A stretch of DNA of 64,000 nt, taken from Streptomyces thermodiastaticus (lineage in GTDB: Bacteria; Actinomycetota; Actinomycetes; Streptomycetales; Streptomycetaceae). Location: the NCBI RefSeq assembly GCF_014656135.1, contig NZ_BNBV01000023.1, forward strand, positions 1-64,000. Reading direction: 5' to 3'. Positions within the stretch are counted from its first letter, which is position 1. Every line of letters begins with the position of its first letter. A model generated the notes under the pieces. That model was given only the letters and a program-made list of their open reading frames with translations. It ran no database searches and was not told where the DNA came from. This document shows positions 15,599 through 23,968 of this stretch, piece after piece. The translations under genes were made by a program, and so were the position numbers.

Positions 15599-15803
15599 CG
15601 CACCGCCCCCTCGGTGAACCACAGCGCCCGCGCGGCCGCACCCCGCCGGGACCGCCCCCACAGCCGCACCGGCCCGCCGGCGTCGACCCGGCTGTGCGTG
15701 CCGGTACGCCTCACCGGCCGCGTGGTCCGGCCGCACCGAGCCCGGCCGTACGGCGCGGGCACGGCCCGGCTCCGGATGCCGCCCGGTGCCGGCTCGCCCT
15801 TCG

Positions 15804-15854
15804 TGACCGTGCTGCCGCCATGACCCTGCTGCCGCCGTGACCGTGCTGCCGCGC
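15804..15854 (+). repeat. 17-bp tandem repeat, three copies
   Basis: Units TGACCGTGCTGCCGCCA (15804), TGACCCTGCTGCCGCCG (15821) and TGACCGTGCTGCCGCGC (15838) follow each other exactly, with one to three differences. Confidence 0.85.
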
Positions 15855-16198
15855 GAGGAGGACGAGCGCGTCGCCGGGCACGCCCGCCTGGCCGGTCTGC
15901 CGCTGCGGATCAGCGGCAGCACGGACGGCAGCGGCGGCATCCCGCGGTTCACCGGCACCTGCGAGGTGGTGCGTGGTGCCGCAGCCGCCCGCCGGCACCG
16001 GAGGACACGGCCGGCCGGGCGAAGGCGGCACAGGGGGACGGCACGGACACCGGCGGCGTCGCGCAGAAGCGAGCGGAGGAGGACGGAGGGTGACCGTTTC
16101 GCGGTCGGCGCCAGCGGCTCGGTACCATCCCCTTCAACGCATCGCATCGCCCTGCCTTGCCGGGCACGGCGGAAATCCCCTTCAGTCAGGAGAGACCG

Positions 16199-18178
16199 GT
16201 GTCAGACGTCCGTGTGATCATCCAACGCGATTCCGAGCGGGAAGAGCGCGTGGTGACGACGGGCACTACGGCCGCCGACCTCTTCGCCGGCGAGCGCTCG
16301 ATCGTCGCCGCGCGCGTGAACGGCGAGCTGAAGGACCTCGGCTACGAGGTCCAGGACGGCGAGACCGTGGAGGGCGTCGAGATCTCCTCCCCGGACGGGC
16401 TCGACATCCTGCGCCACTCCACGGCGCACGTCATGGCGCAGGCCGTGCAGGAGATCTTCCCCGAGGCCAAGCTCGGCATCGGTCCGCCCATCCGTGACGG
16501 CTTCTACTACGACTTCGACGTCGCCGAGCCGTTCACGCCCGAGGATCTCAAGCGCATCGAGAAGAAGATGCAGGAGATCGTCAAGCGCGGCCAGCGTTTC
16601 TCCCGCCGGGTCACCACGGACGAGGCGGCCCGCGAGGAGCTGGCCGGCGAGCCCTACAAGCTGGAGCTGATCGGCCTGAAGGGCAACGCCGCCCAGGCCG
16701 CCGAGGGCGCGGACGCCGAGGTCGGCGGCGCCGAGCTGACCATCTACGACAACCTCGACGCCAAGACCGGCGAGCTGTGCTGGAAGGACCTGTGCCGCGG
16801 TCCGCACCTGCCCACCACCCGGCACATCCCGGCGTTCAGGCTGATGCGGTCGGCGGCCGCCTACTGGCGCGGCAGCGAGAAGAACCCGCAGCTGCAGCGC
16901 ATCTACGGCACCGCCTGGCCGTCCAAGGACGAGCTGAAGCAGTACCTGGACTTCCTCGCCGAGGCCGAGAAGCGCGACCACCGCAAGCTCGGCGCCGAGC
17001 TGGACCTGTTCTCCTTCCCGGAGGAGCTGGGCCCCGGCCTGGCCGTGTTCCACCCCAAGGGCGGGGTGATCCGCAAGGAGATGGAGACCTACTCGCGCAA
17101 GCGGCACGAGGCCTCCGGCTACGAGTTCGTCAACACCCCGCACATCTCGAAGGAGCACCTCTTCGAGATCTCCGGGCACCTGCCGCACTACGCGGACGGC
17201 ATGTTCCCGCCGATCCAGTTCGACGAGCAGAACTATCGCCTCAAGGCGATGAACTGCCCGATGCACAACCTGATCTACAAGTCGCGCGGCCGTTCCTACC
17301 GTGAACTGCCGCTGCGTCTCTTCGAGTTCGGGACGGTATACCGGTACGAGAAGTCGGGTGTGGTGCACGGGCTGACCCGCTCGCGCGGCTTCACCCAGGA
17401 CGACTCGCACATCTACTGCACCAAGGAGCAGATGCCGCAGGAGCTGGACACGCTCCTGACCTTCGTGCTGGACCTGCTGCGCGACTACGGCTTGAACGAC
17501 TTCGAGCTGGAGCTGTCCACCCGCGACGACTCCGACAAGTTCATCGGCACCGACGAGGACTGGGAGGAGGCGACCGAGGCGCTCCGCCAGGCCGCCGAGA
17601 AGCAGAACCTGCCCCTCGTCCCCGACCCGGGCGGCGCCGCCTACTACGGCCCGAAGATCTCCGTCCAGGCCAAGGACGCCATCGGCCGCTCCTGGCAGAT
17701 GTCGACCGTCCAGGTCGACTTCAACCAGCCCAAGCGCTTCAACCTGGAGTACACGGCCGCGGACGGCTCCCGTCAGCAGCCCGTGATGATCCACCGCGCG
17801 CTCTTCGGCAGCATCGAGCGCTTCTTCGGCGTGCTGCTGGAGCACTACGCGGGCGCCTTCCCGGCGTGGCTCGCCCCCGTCCAGGCGGTCGGCATCCCGG
17901 TCGGCGAGGCACACGTGGAGTACCTGGAGAAGTGGGCGGCGCAGGCCAAGGAGAAGGGCCTGCGGGTGGAGGTCGACTCCTCCTCCGACCGCATGCAGAA
18001 GAAGATCCGCAACGCCCAGAAGCAGAAGATCCCGTTCATGGTCATCGTGGGCGACGACGACATGAACGCGGGCACGGTGTCGTTCCGCTACCGCGACGGT
18101 TCGCAGAAGAACGGCATCCCCTGCGACGAGGCGATCGCCGAGATCGCCGACGTGGTGGAGCGGCGCGCACAGGTGTGA
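16199..18178 (+). CDS. thrS: Threonyl-tRNA synthetase
   Basis: 659 residues, the usual size in Streptomyces. An N-terminal TGS domain (about 1-65) is followed by the editing domain with the HxxxH of LRHSTAHVMAQA, and by the class II catalytic core: FHPKGGVIRKEMETY (motif 1), RLFEFGTVYRYEKSG (motif 2), and HRALFGSIERFFGVLLEHY (motif 3). A C-terminal anticodon-binding domain completes it. The GTG at 16199 has AGGAGA five bases upstream. It charges tRNA-Thr in the cytoplasm. A terminator follows within 25 bases, so thrS looks separate from the HIT gene. No T-box leader was found. Confidence 0.97.
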   Translation: MSDVRVIIQRDSEREERVVTTGTTAADLFAGERSIVAARVNGELKDLGYEVQDGETVEGVEISSPDGLDILRHSTAHVMAQAVQEIFPEAKLGIGPPIRDGFYYDFDVAEPFTPEDLKRIEKKMQEIVKRGQRFSRRVTTDEAAREELAGEPYKLELIGLKGNAAQAAEGADAEVGGAELTIYDNLDAKTGELCWKDLCRGPHLPTTRHIPAFRLMRSAAAYWRGSEKNPQLQRIYGTAWPSKDELKQYLDFLAEAEKRDHRKLGAELDLFSFPEELGPGLAVFHPKGGVIRKEMETYSRKRHEASGYEFVNTPHISKEHLFEISGHLPHYADGMFPPIQFDEQNYRLKAMNCPMHNLIYKSRGRSYRELPLRLFEFGTVYRYEKSGVVHGLTRSRGFTQDDSHIYCTKEQMPQELDTLLTFVLDLLRDYGLNDFELELSTRDDSDKFIGTDEDWEEATEALRQAAEKQNLPLVPDPGGAAYYGPKISVQAKDAIGRSWQMSTVQVDFNQPKRFNLEYTAADGSRQQPVMIHRALFGSIERFFGVLLEHYAGAFPAWLAPVQAVGIPVGEAHVEYLEKWAAQAKEKGLRVEVDSSSDRMQKKIRNAQKQKIPFMVIVGDDDMNAGTVSFRYRDGSQKNGIPCDEAIAEIADVVERRAQV

Positions 18179-18201
18179 CGTGATCTGCGTCACCGCGGGA
18201 C

Positions 18202-18236
18202 GGAAGGCCTCCGAGGGCAGCCTCGGGGGCCTTTCC
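18202..18236 (+). terminator. thrS terminator
   Basis: GGAAGGCCTCCGAGG (18202-18216) pairs with CCTCGGGGGCCTTTCC (from 18221), nearly perfectly, around a 4-base loop. It ends in CTTTCCTCGT. Confidence 0.75.
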
Positions 18237-18256
18237 TCGTCCGCGGAGCGACGCCC

Positions 18257-18262
18257 TATGCT
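18257..18262 (+). promoter_or_regulatory. -10 element of a probable leaderless HIT gene
   Basis: TATGCT ends 6 bases before the ATG at 18269 and no ribosome-binding site is present. Confidence 0.5.
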
Positions 18263-18268
18263 GCACGC

Positions 18269-18817
18269 ATGACGAGTGAGCCGGAGCAGCAGATCGGAGT
18301 GGGAACGCAGGACGCGTTCCAGCGTCTGTGGACACCCCACCGGATGGCCTACATCCAGGGCGAGAACAAGCCGACCGGTCCCGGGGCCGGTGACGGCTGC
18401 CCCTTCTGTTCCATTCCGGCCAAGTCCGACGAGGACGGACTCGTCGTCAAGCGGGGCGAGCTGGTCTACGCGGTGCTCAACCTGTACCCGTACAACGGCG
18501 GGCACCTGATGACCGTGCCGTACCGGCACGTCGCCGACTACACCGACCTGACCGTCGCGGAGACCGCCGAGCTGGCGGAGCTGACCAAGCAGGCCATGCG
18601 GGCCCTGCGCACCGCCTCCGGTGCGCACGGCTTCAACATCGGCATGAACCAGGGGGCGGTCGCAGGCGCGGGCATCGCCGCCCACCTGCACCAGCACATC
18701 GTGCCCCGCTGGGGCGGCGACACCAACTTCATGCCGGTCGTGGGCCACACCAAGGTGCTGCCGCAGCTGCTGGCCGACACCCGCACAATGCTCGCGGACG
18801 CCTGGCCGGCCGACTGA
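18269..18817 (+). CDS. HIT-family nucleotide hydrolase/phosphorylase
   Basis: 182 residues with the histidine triad HLHQHIVPR near 144-152 and the CPFC zinc-type pair near 44-47. It corresponds in position and type to mycobacterial Rv2613c, which lies between thrS and pgsA and is known as a diadenosine tetraphosphate phosphorylase. Breakdown of Ap4A made by aminoacyl-tRNA synthetases is therefore a likely role. The gene seems leaderless. It ends at a strong bidirectional terminator shared with the leftward membrane protein gene. Confidence 0.93.
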   Translation: MTSEPEQQIGVGTQDAFQRLWTPHRMAYIQGENKPTGPGAGDGCPFCSIPAKSDEDGLVVKRGELVYAVLNLYPYNGGHLMTVPYRHVADYTDLTVAETAELAELTKQAMRALRTASGAHGFNIGMNQGAVAGAGIAAHLHQHIVPRWGGDTNFMPVVGHTKVLPQLLADTRTMLADAWPAD

Positions 18818-18839
18818 CGCCGCCGGACGGCAACGACAA

Positions 18840-18864
18840 GGGGCCCGTCCACCGGACGGGCCCC
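18840..18864. terminator. Bidirectional terminator
   Basis: Perfect 11-bp arms GGGGCCCGTCC (18840-18850) and GGACGGGCCCC (18854-18864) with a 3-base loop, between convergent genes. Confidence 0.85.
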
Positions 18865-18884
18865 CGCCTTCGTGCCGTGAGGCG

Positions 18885-20540
18885 CTACGCGTTGTAGACG
18901 TCGGCCTTCTTCGGACCCACGTCCTGCACCGCCCCGCTCAGCGCGGACGAGCGGGAACCGAACTTCGTCACGTCCACGCCGTTCTCCTTGAGCGTCCTCA
19001 GCGCCGCCGCGTGCACCACGCGCAGCACCGGAGTGGCGGCGCGCAGCGCGTCGTCGGCCATGAAGCGGTGCCGCCACGGCTGTTCGGCCCAGGCGTGGCG
19101 CAGGCCGAACGGCTCCGGCAGGGCGATCTTGCCGCCGAGCCAGTGCAGCAGCGGCGGGTACCAGGTCAGCGGGGCGCGGGCGGCGAGCCGTACCACCTCG
19201 TCGGCGTCCACGAGCGGCAGCTTCACCGTGCGGGTCTCCCAGAACTTCACCGCCTTGGCCACCTGCTTCTCCTTGGCCGCCGGCTTCTGGCTGAACAGGC
19301 CGTGGACCGGGCCCAGCGCATGGCCGGTGACCTCGATGCGCAGCGTGTTGTGCAGCACGGTGACGGTGATCATCATCGTGATGACCAGCTGGCCGTCCCA
19401 CAGCGTCCACTGCACGCCGAGGTAGTGCCGGTCGCCGCTGCCGAACTGCTGCCGGTTGCAGATGTCCTGCACCGCGTGCGTCTTGACCGTGTAGTTCTCC
19501 ACGTCGGTGCCGCTGGGCCGGGAGACCTCCTTGGCGCCCTCGCCGACATGGGTGACGACCCAGTGCTTGATGCTCGGCTTGGTGAAACCGCCGGTGTTGA
19601 TCGGCGTGCGCTCCAGCAGGCCCAGACCCCCCTGGATCGCGGTGATCACGTCCCAGCTGCGGAAGGGGTGGAACTCCTTGTCCGGGTCGGCCGACACCAG
19701 CTCCTCGGCCAGATGCCAGCTGCCCCAGCGGGTGCCCATGCCGAGGATGCCCTTGGGACCGGCGTAGAAGGCGGAGTTGGACTGCTGCTCGGCGCTGAGC
19801 CGGGCCAGCTCCTTGCGGATCTGCTCGGCGGCGTCCCCGGGACTGCCGGGCACCGCCTCGGGGATCTTGGCGCCCACGCCGCCGCCGGAGAGCAGGGCGC
19901 TCCAGCGCTCGCGCAGATCCCGCGCGGTGCGTTCGCAGATCCGCTTGGCCACGTACCAGCCGGCCACCGGCGCGACCACCGCCGCCCGCGCGTACCAGGC
20001 CCAGAAGCCGTGGAACGGCATCTTGACCAGGAACAGCACGGCGAGCACCCCCACGGCCACCAGCAGCAGCGTGGCGTTCAGCCCGGCCCGCTTGTCCTCG
20101 CGCCGGCGCAGATTGCCGCGCAGCGCGAACACCGCCAGCCACACCAGCAGACCGGGCAGAAACAGCAGCCCGAACACCACCATCACCGCGGTGAGCCGCA
20201 TGTCGCGCTGGCGGCGGATGCGGTGGGCGGCCAGGCAGTGCTCCACGACGACCTGCGGCTCCAGCCCGAAGGACTGGATGACCGGCTTACGGCCGGCGCC
20301 GAGCATGCGGTCGATCACCGCCCGCGAGAAGGCCTCACCGAGATTCGGGCGGAAGATCTTCGCCCAGGGCCGCGGCGGGGTGACCGAGGTCTGGTGCCAT
20401 TCGTTGTCGGCTTCCTTGATCTTGTCGACCTCGTCGTCCCGGTACGCGGCGGCCGCCAGCCAGTGGGTGGGCGCCGTCTGCCCCGCCGCGCCCGACAGGG
20501 GCACCTGCGCCCCGAGTCCGAAGTCGAATCCGTCTGTCAC
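18885..20540 (-). CDS. Large membrane protein of unknown function
   Basis: 551 residues. The N-terminal 110 residues are soluble and polar. Two close hydrophobic segments (around MRLTAVMVVFGLLFLPGLLVWLAVFAL and ATLLLVAVGVLAVLFLVKM) follow, with a third near VVAPVAGWYVAKRI. The C-terminal 330 residues are mostly soluble and include one more hydrophobic strand (QLVITMMITVTVL). The start GTG 20540 is preceded by a GGGGGCGG run. No enzyme motif was recognised. It is transcribed in the same direction as, and downstream of, the EF-G-like gene, with two hairpins between, so the link to that gene is only positional. Confidence 0.8.
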   Translation of the reverse strand: MTDGFDFGLGAQVPLSGAAGQTAPTHWLAAAAYRDDEVDKIKEADNEWHQTSVTPPRPWAKIFRPNLGEAFSRAVIDRMLGAGRKPVIQSFGLEPQVVVEHCLAAHRIRRQRDMRLTAVMVVFGLLFLPGLLVWLAVFALRGNLRRREDKRAGLNATLLLVAVGVLAVLFLVKMPFHGFWAWYARAAVVAPVAGWYVAKRICERTARDLRERWSALLSGGGVGAKIPEAVPGSPGDAAEQIRKELARLSAEQQSNSAFYAGPKGILGMGTRWGSWHLAEELVSADPDKEFHPFRSWDVITAIQGGLGLLERTPINTGGFTKPSIKHWVVTHVGEGAKEVSRPSGTDVENYTVKTHAVQDICNRQQFGSGDRHYLGVQWTLWDGQLVITMMITVTVLHNTLRIEVTGHALGPVHGLFSQKPAAKEKQVAKAVKFWETRTVKLPLVDADEVVRLAARAPLTWYPPLLHWLGGKIALPEPFGLRHAWAEQPWRHRFMADDALRAATPVLRVVHAAALRTLKENGVDVTKFGSRSSALSGAVQDVGPKKADVYNA

Positions 20541-20721
20541 TGCCGCCCCCACTGCCGAGGTGTCCGCCGTGCGCCCTGTCCCGGGACAGGCCGCAGGGCC
20601 CCGCGTGCGGATCAGGCCCGGGCCCGCCGACCGCACGGAAAGCCCCTAGCGGCCTTCCCGACTTCCTTGCCCCGCACACCTGTTGAACAGGTCATCAGCG
20701 TATCCGCACCCGTCGGCGCGC

Positions 20722-20751
20722 ACAGGCGGACGGCGAAAGCCGCCCGCCTGT
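20722..20751. terminator. Hairpin with GAAA tetraloop
   Basis: ACAGGCGGACGGC (20722-20734) and GCCGCCCGCCTGT (20739-20751) pair with a single A-C mismatch around GAAA. It lies between the EF-G-like gene and the membrane protein gene. Confidence 0.6.
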
Positions 20752-20780
20752 ACGACGGCGTCCCGCGCCGCCGGCCTCCC

Positions 20781-20802
20781 GGTGGGCGTGGGCACACCCA
20801 CC
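20781..20802 (-). terminator. Hairpin just after the EF-G-like gene
   Basis: GGTGGG (20781-20786) pairs with CCCACC (20797-20802), with an inner GTG/CAC pairing. It begins 9 bases beyond the stop codon of the leftward gene. Confidence 0.5.
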
Positions 20803-20810
20803 AAAGGCCG

Positions 20811-23009
20811 CTAGGACGCCGCGCGCTCCTGCTCCAGCACCCGGTCGGCCACGTGCGGCGGCATCGGCTCGTGCCGGACGTAGCGGCGGTCGAAGCGGGC
20901 CGTGCCGTGCGACAGCGACCGCAGGTCCACCGCGTACCGGCTGATCTCGGTCTCCGGCACCTCGGCCCGTACCAGGGTCCGCCCGCTGCCGACCTGCTCG
21001 GTGCCCAGCACCCGGCCGCGCCGGGAGGACAGATCGCTCATCACGGCGCCCACGTAGTCGTCGCCGACCAGGACGCTCACCTCGGCCACCGGCTCCAGCA
21101 GGTGGATCTTCGCGTCCGCGGCGGCCTCCCGCAGCGCCAGCGCGCCCGCTGTCTGGAAGGCGGCGTCGGAGGAGTCGACCGAGTGCGCCTTGCCGTCCAC
21201 CAGGGTCACCCGGACGTCCACCAGCGGGTACCCGGCGGCGACGCCCTTGGCCGCCTGCGCCCGTACACCCTTCTCCACCGACGGGATGAACTGCCGGGGC
21301 ACGGCGCCGCCGACGACCTTGTCGACGAACTCGATCCCCGATCCGCCGGGCAGCGGCTCCACCTCGATCTCGCAGATGGCGTACTGCCCGTGCCCGCCGG
21401 ACTGCTTGACGTGCCGGCCGCGCCCGGCGGCCTTCGTCGCGAACGTCTCCCGCAGCGCCACCCGGTACGGCACGACGTCCACCTGGACGCCGTAGCGGGT
21501 GCGCAGCCGTTCCAGGGCGACGTCGGCGTGGGCCTCGCCCAGGCACCACAGCACCACCTGGCGGGTGTCCTGGTTCTGCTCCAGGCGCATCGTCGGGTCC
21601 TCCGCCACCAGCCGGGCAAGGCCCTGGGACAGCTTGTCCTCGTCGGCCTTGCTGTGCGCCTGCACGGCCAGCGGCAGCAGCGGGTCCGGCATCTCCCACG
21701 GCGCCATCAGGAGCGGCTCGTCCTTCGCGGAGAGCGTGTCGCCGGTCTCGGCGCGGCTCAGCTTGGCGACGGACACGAGGTCGCCCGCGACGGCCTGGGG
21801 CACCGGGCACTGCTGTTTGCCGAACGGCATCGACAGCGCGCCGATGCGTTCGTCGACGTCGTGGTCCTCATGGCCCCGGTCGGTCAGGCCGTGGCCGGAG
21901 ACGTGCACCGTCTCGTCCGGGCGCAGGGTGCCGGAGAAGACCCGCACCAGGGAGACCCGGCCGACGTACGGGTCGGAGGCGGTCTTGACGACCTCGGCGA
22001 CCAGCGGCCCGTCCGGGGCGCAGGGCTTCGGCTCGCGCGGCGCACCGTCGACCGTGGTCACCGCGGGCGCCTCGCGCTCCAGCGGCGTCGGGAAGCCGCG
22101 GGCGATCAAATCCAGCACCTCCACCGTGCCCAGGCCCTGTGCGGCGCCCTCGGCGGCCGGGGCGGCCGGAAGCACGGGGAAGAACGCCGCACGGGCCACC
22201 GCCCGCTCCAGGTCCTTGATCAGCGTCTCCACGTCGACCTGCTCACCGCCGAGATAGCGGTCCATGAGGGTCTCGTCCTCGCTCTCCGAGATGATCCCCT
22301 CGATCAGGCGATTGCGTGCCTCGTCCATGCGCGGCAGCTGCTCCGCGTCCGGCTCCGACTCCGTGCACCGGCCGCCCGTGTAGTCGAACACCTTCCGCGT
22401 CAGCAGCCCGACCAGGCCGGTCACCGGCGCGTGCCCGTCGGGGCCCGCGGGGCCGCGCAGCGGCAGGTACAGCGGCAGCACCGCGTCGGGGTCCTCGGCG
22501 CCGAACGCCTCGGCGCACACCCGGGTCATCTCCTCGAAATCGGCCCGTGCCGCCTCCAGATGGGTGACGACGATGGCCCGCGGCATGCCGACGGCCGCGC
22601 ACTCCTCCCACACCATCCGCGTCGAGCCGTCCACACCGTCCGCGGCGGAGACGACGAACAGGGCGGCGTCCGCCGCGCGCAGCCCGGCCCGCAGCTCCCC
22701 GACGAAGTCGGCGTAGCCGGGCGTGTCCAGCAGGTTGATCTTGATGCCGTCCCAGCTCACCGGCACCACGGACAGCTGCACCGACCGCTGCTGCCGGTGC
22801 TCGATCTCGTCGTAGTCCGAGACGCAGCCGCCGTCCTCGACGCGGCCGGCCCGCTTCAGCGCCCCCGCCGTCAGCGCGAGAGCCTCCACCAGGGTGGTCT
22901 TGCCCGCTCCGGAGGGGCCGACCAGCACCACGTTCCGTATGGACGCGGGGTGGTCGGCCGTCACTGCCCTGCCGGCGGCTCCGGGGTGGGTGTGCGCCTT
23001 GTCGCCCAT
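20811..23009 (-). CDS. EF-G-like GTPase (EF-G2/FusA2 type)
   Basis: 732 residues with EF-G domain order: GTPase (about 20-290), domain II with VAEVVKTASDPYVGRVSLVRVFSG, and C-terminal III-V including QSGGHGQYA and SSRRGRVLGTE. G1 is GPSGAGKTT (31-39) and G3 is DTPG (95-98). The G4 position reads THLE (149-152) instead of NKxD, so guanine recognition may be weakened. It resembles mycobacterial FusA2-type proteins of uncertain function, not the essential EF-G of the str operon. ATG 23009 has AGGA close upstream. It diverges from pgsA. Confidence 0.9.
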   Translation of the reverse strand: MGDKAHTHPGAAGRAVTADHPASIRNVVLVGPSGAGKTTLVEALALTAGALKRAGRVEDGGCVSDYDEIEHRQQRSVQLSVVPVSWDGIKINLLDTPGYADFVGELRAGLRAADAALFVVSAADGVDGSTRMVWEECAAVGMPRAIVVTHLEAARADFEEMTRVCAEAFGAEDPDAVLPLYLPLRGPAGPDGHAPVTGLVGLLTRKVFDYTGGRCTESEPDAEQLPRMDEARNRLIEGIISESEDETLMDRYLGGEQVDVETLIKDLERAVARAAFFPVLPAAPAAEGAAQGLGTVEVLDLIARGFPTPLEREAPAVTTVDGAPREPKPCAPDGPLVAEVVKTASDPYVGRVSLVRVFSGTLRPDETVHVSGHGLTDRGHEDHDVDERIGALSMPFGKQQCPVPQAVAGDLVSVAKLSRAETGDTLSAKDEPLLMAPWEMPDPLLPLAVQAHSKADEDKLSQGLARLVAEDPTMRLEQNQDTRQVVLWCLGEAHADVALERLRTRYGVQVDVVPYRVALRETFATKAAGRGRHVKQSGGHGQYAICEIEVEPLPGGSGIEFVDKVVGGAVPRQFIPSVEKGVRAQAAKGVAAGYPLVDVRVTLVDGKAHSVDSSDAAFQTAGALALREAAADAKIHLLEPVAEVSVLVGDDYVGAVMSDLSSRRGRVLGTEQVGSGRTLVRAEVPETEISRYAVDLRSLSHGTARFDRRYVRHEPMPPHVADRVLEQERAAS

Positions 23010-23293
23010 GATCCTGCCTCCCGTTGACGGTGAGGTCACTGTGGGCGCGGACACGCGGCACCGCGTGCACTGGCGGCCCCTGCGACGCCCGCGGTTCTTC
23101 GAGCTTTCCACTCCCCTCGTGCCGCGTCCATACGAACGGCCCGGGCCCCCTGAGCCGCCCGCGCGGCCCGCGCCCGCCGGCACCGCCGCCGCCGGGTACG
23201 GGGGACGGGAACATCCCGCGCGCCCGCGTGGCTACCATGGGCCAGCCGGCGGCCAGCAGGGGCCGCCCGGCGACCGTGACCCTCGGGAAGGCC

Positions 23294-23968
23294 ATGCTGA
23301 ACAAGTACGCGCGTGCATTCTTCACGCGTGTCCTCACACCGTTCGCCGCGTTTCTCATCCGCCGGGGCGTGAGCCCCGACACGGTGACGCTCATCGGCAC
23401 CGCCGGTGTCGTCGCGGGCGCGCTGGTCTTCTATCCCCGGGGCGAGTTCTTCTGGGGCACGGTCGTGATCACGCTGTTCGTGTTCTCCGACCTCGTCGAC
23501 GGCAACATGGCCCGCCAGCTGGGCCGCTCCAGCCGCTGGGGCGCCTTCCTGGACTCCACCCTGGACCGGGTGGCCGACGGGGCCGTCTTCGGCGGCTTCG
23601 CCCTGTGGTACGCCGGGCGCGGCGACGACGATCTGCTGTGCGCGGTGTCGATCTTCTGCCTGGCCAGCGGTCAGGTGGTGTCCTACACCAAGGCGCGCGG
23701 GGAGTCGATCGGGCTGCCCGTCGCCGTCAACGGCCTCGTCGAGCGCGCCGAGCGCCTGGTGATCTCCCTGGTCGCGGCCGGTTTCGCGGGGCTGCACACG
23801 TTCGGGGTGCCCGGCATCCAGTACCTGCTGCCCGTCGCGCTGTGGATCGTCGCCGCCGGCAGCCTCGTCACGCTGATCCAGCGGGTCGTCACCGTGCGCA
23901 GGGAGTCCGCCGAGGCCGAGGCGGCCGCCGCCGGGCAGAAGGAGCAGGGGAGCGGAGCAGCCACGTGA
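23294..23968 (+). CDS. pgsA: Phosphatidylinositol phosphate synthase (CDP-alcohol phosphatidyltransferase)
   Basis: 224 residues, about five membrane helices. The CDP-alcohol phosphotransferase signature D-x2-DG-x2-AR-x8-G-x3-D-x3-D is complete in DLVDGNMARQLGRSSRWGAF followed by LDSTLD. In actinobacteria, this gene beside an acyltransferase and pimA makes phosphatidylinositol phosphate from CDP-diacylglycerol and inositol phosphate. ATG 23294 has GGGAAG just upstream. ATG 23237 or GTG 23276 would add residues without helix character. TACCAT at 23233-23238 resembles a -10, which supports the later start. Overlaps the next gene by 4 bases. Confidence 0.92.
   Translation: MLNKYARAFFTRVLTPFAAFLIRRGVSPDTVTLIGTAGVVAGALVFYPRGEFFWGTVVITLFVFSDLVDGNMARQLGRSSRWGAFLDSTLDRVADGAVFGGFALWYAGRGDDDLLCAVSIFCLASGQVVSYTKARGESIGLPVAVNGLVERAERLVISLVAAGFAGLHTFGVPGIQYLLPVALWIVAAGSLVTLIQRVVTVRRESAEAEAAAAGQKEQGSGAAT

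Larger units (their letters stand above)
15274..16198. other. Degenerate region upstream of thrS
   Basis: 925 bases without an intact gene that I can support. It contains what looks like the C-terminal remnant of a gene (15481-15598), a second frame starting with ATGA overlap at 15595, a 17-bp triple repeat (15804-15854) and, on the plus strand from 15838, a frame beginning VTVLPREEDERVAGHARLAGL that loses protein-like character within 50 codons. The thrS promoter must lie near the right end. TACCAT at 16123-16128 is a possible -10. Confidence 0.5.

Noticed and set aside
16100..16198. T-box leader for thrS
   Set aside because: The leader is short, with no T-box sequence and no specifier hairpin seen.
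19011..23027. Very long open frame (over 1300 codons) on the plus strand opposite the EF-G-like and membrane protein genes
   Set aside because: It is a GC-rich antisense artefact. The minus-strand genes have clear family motifs and the plus frame gives only Arg/His/Gly-rich sequence.
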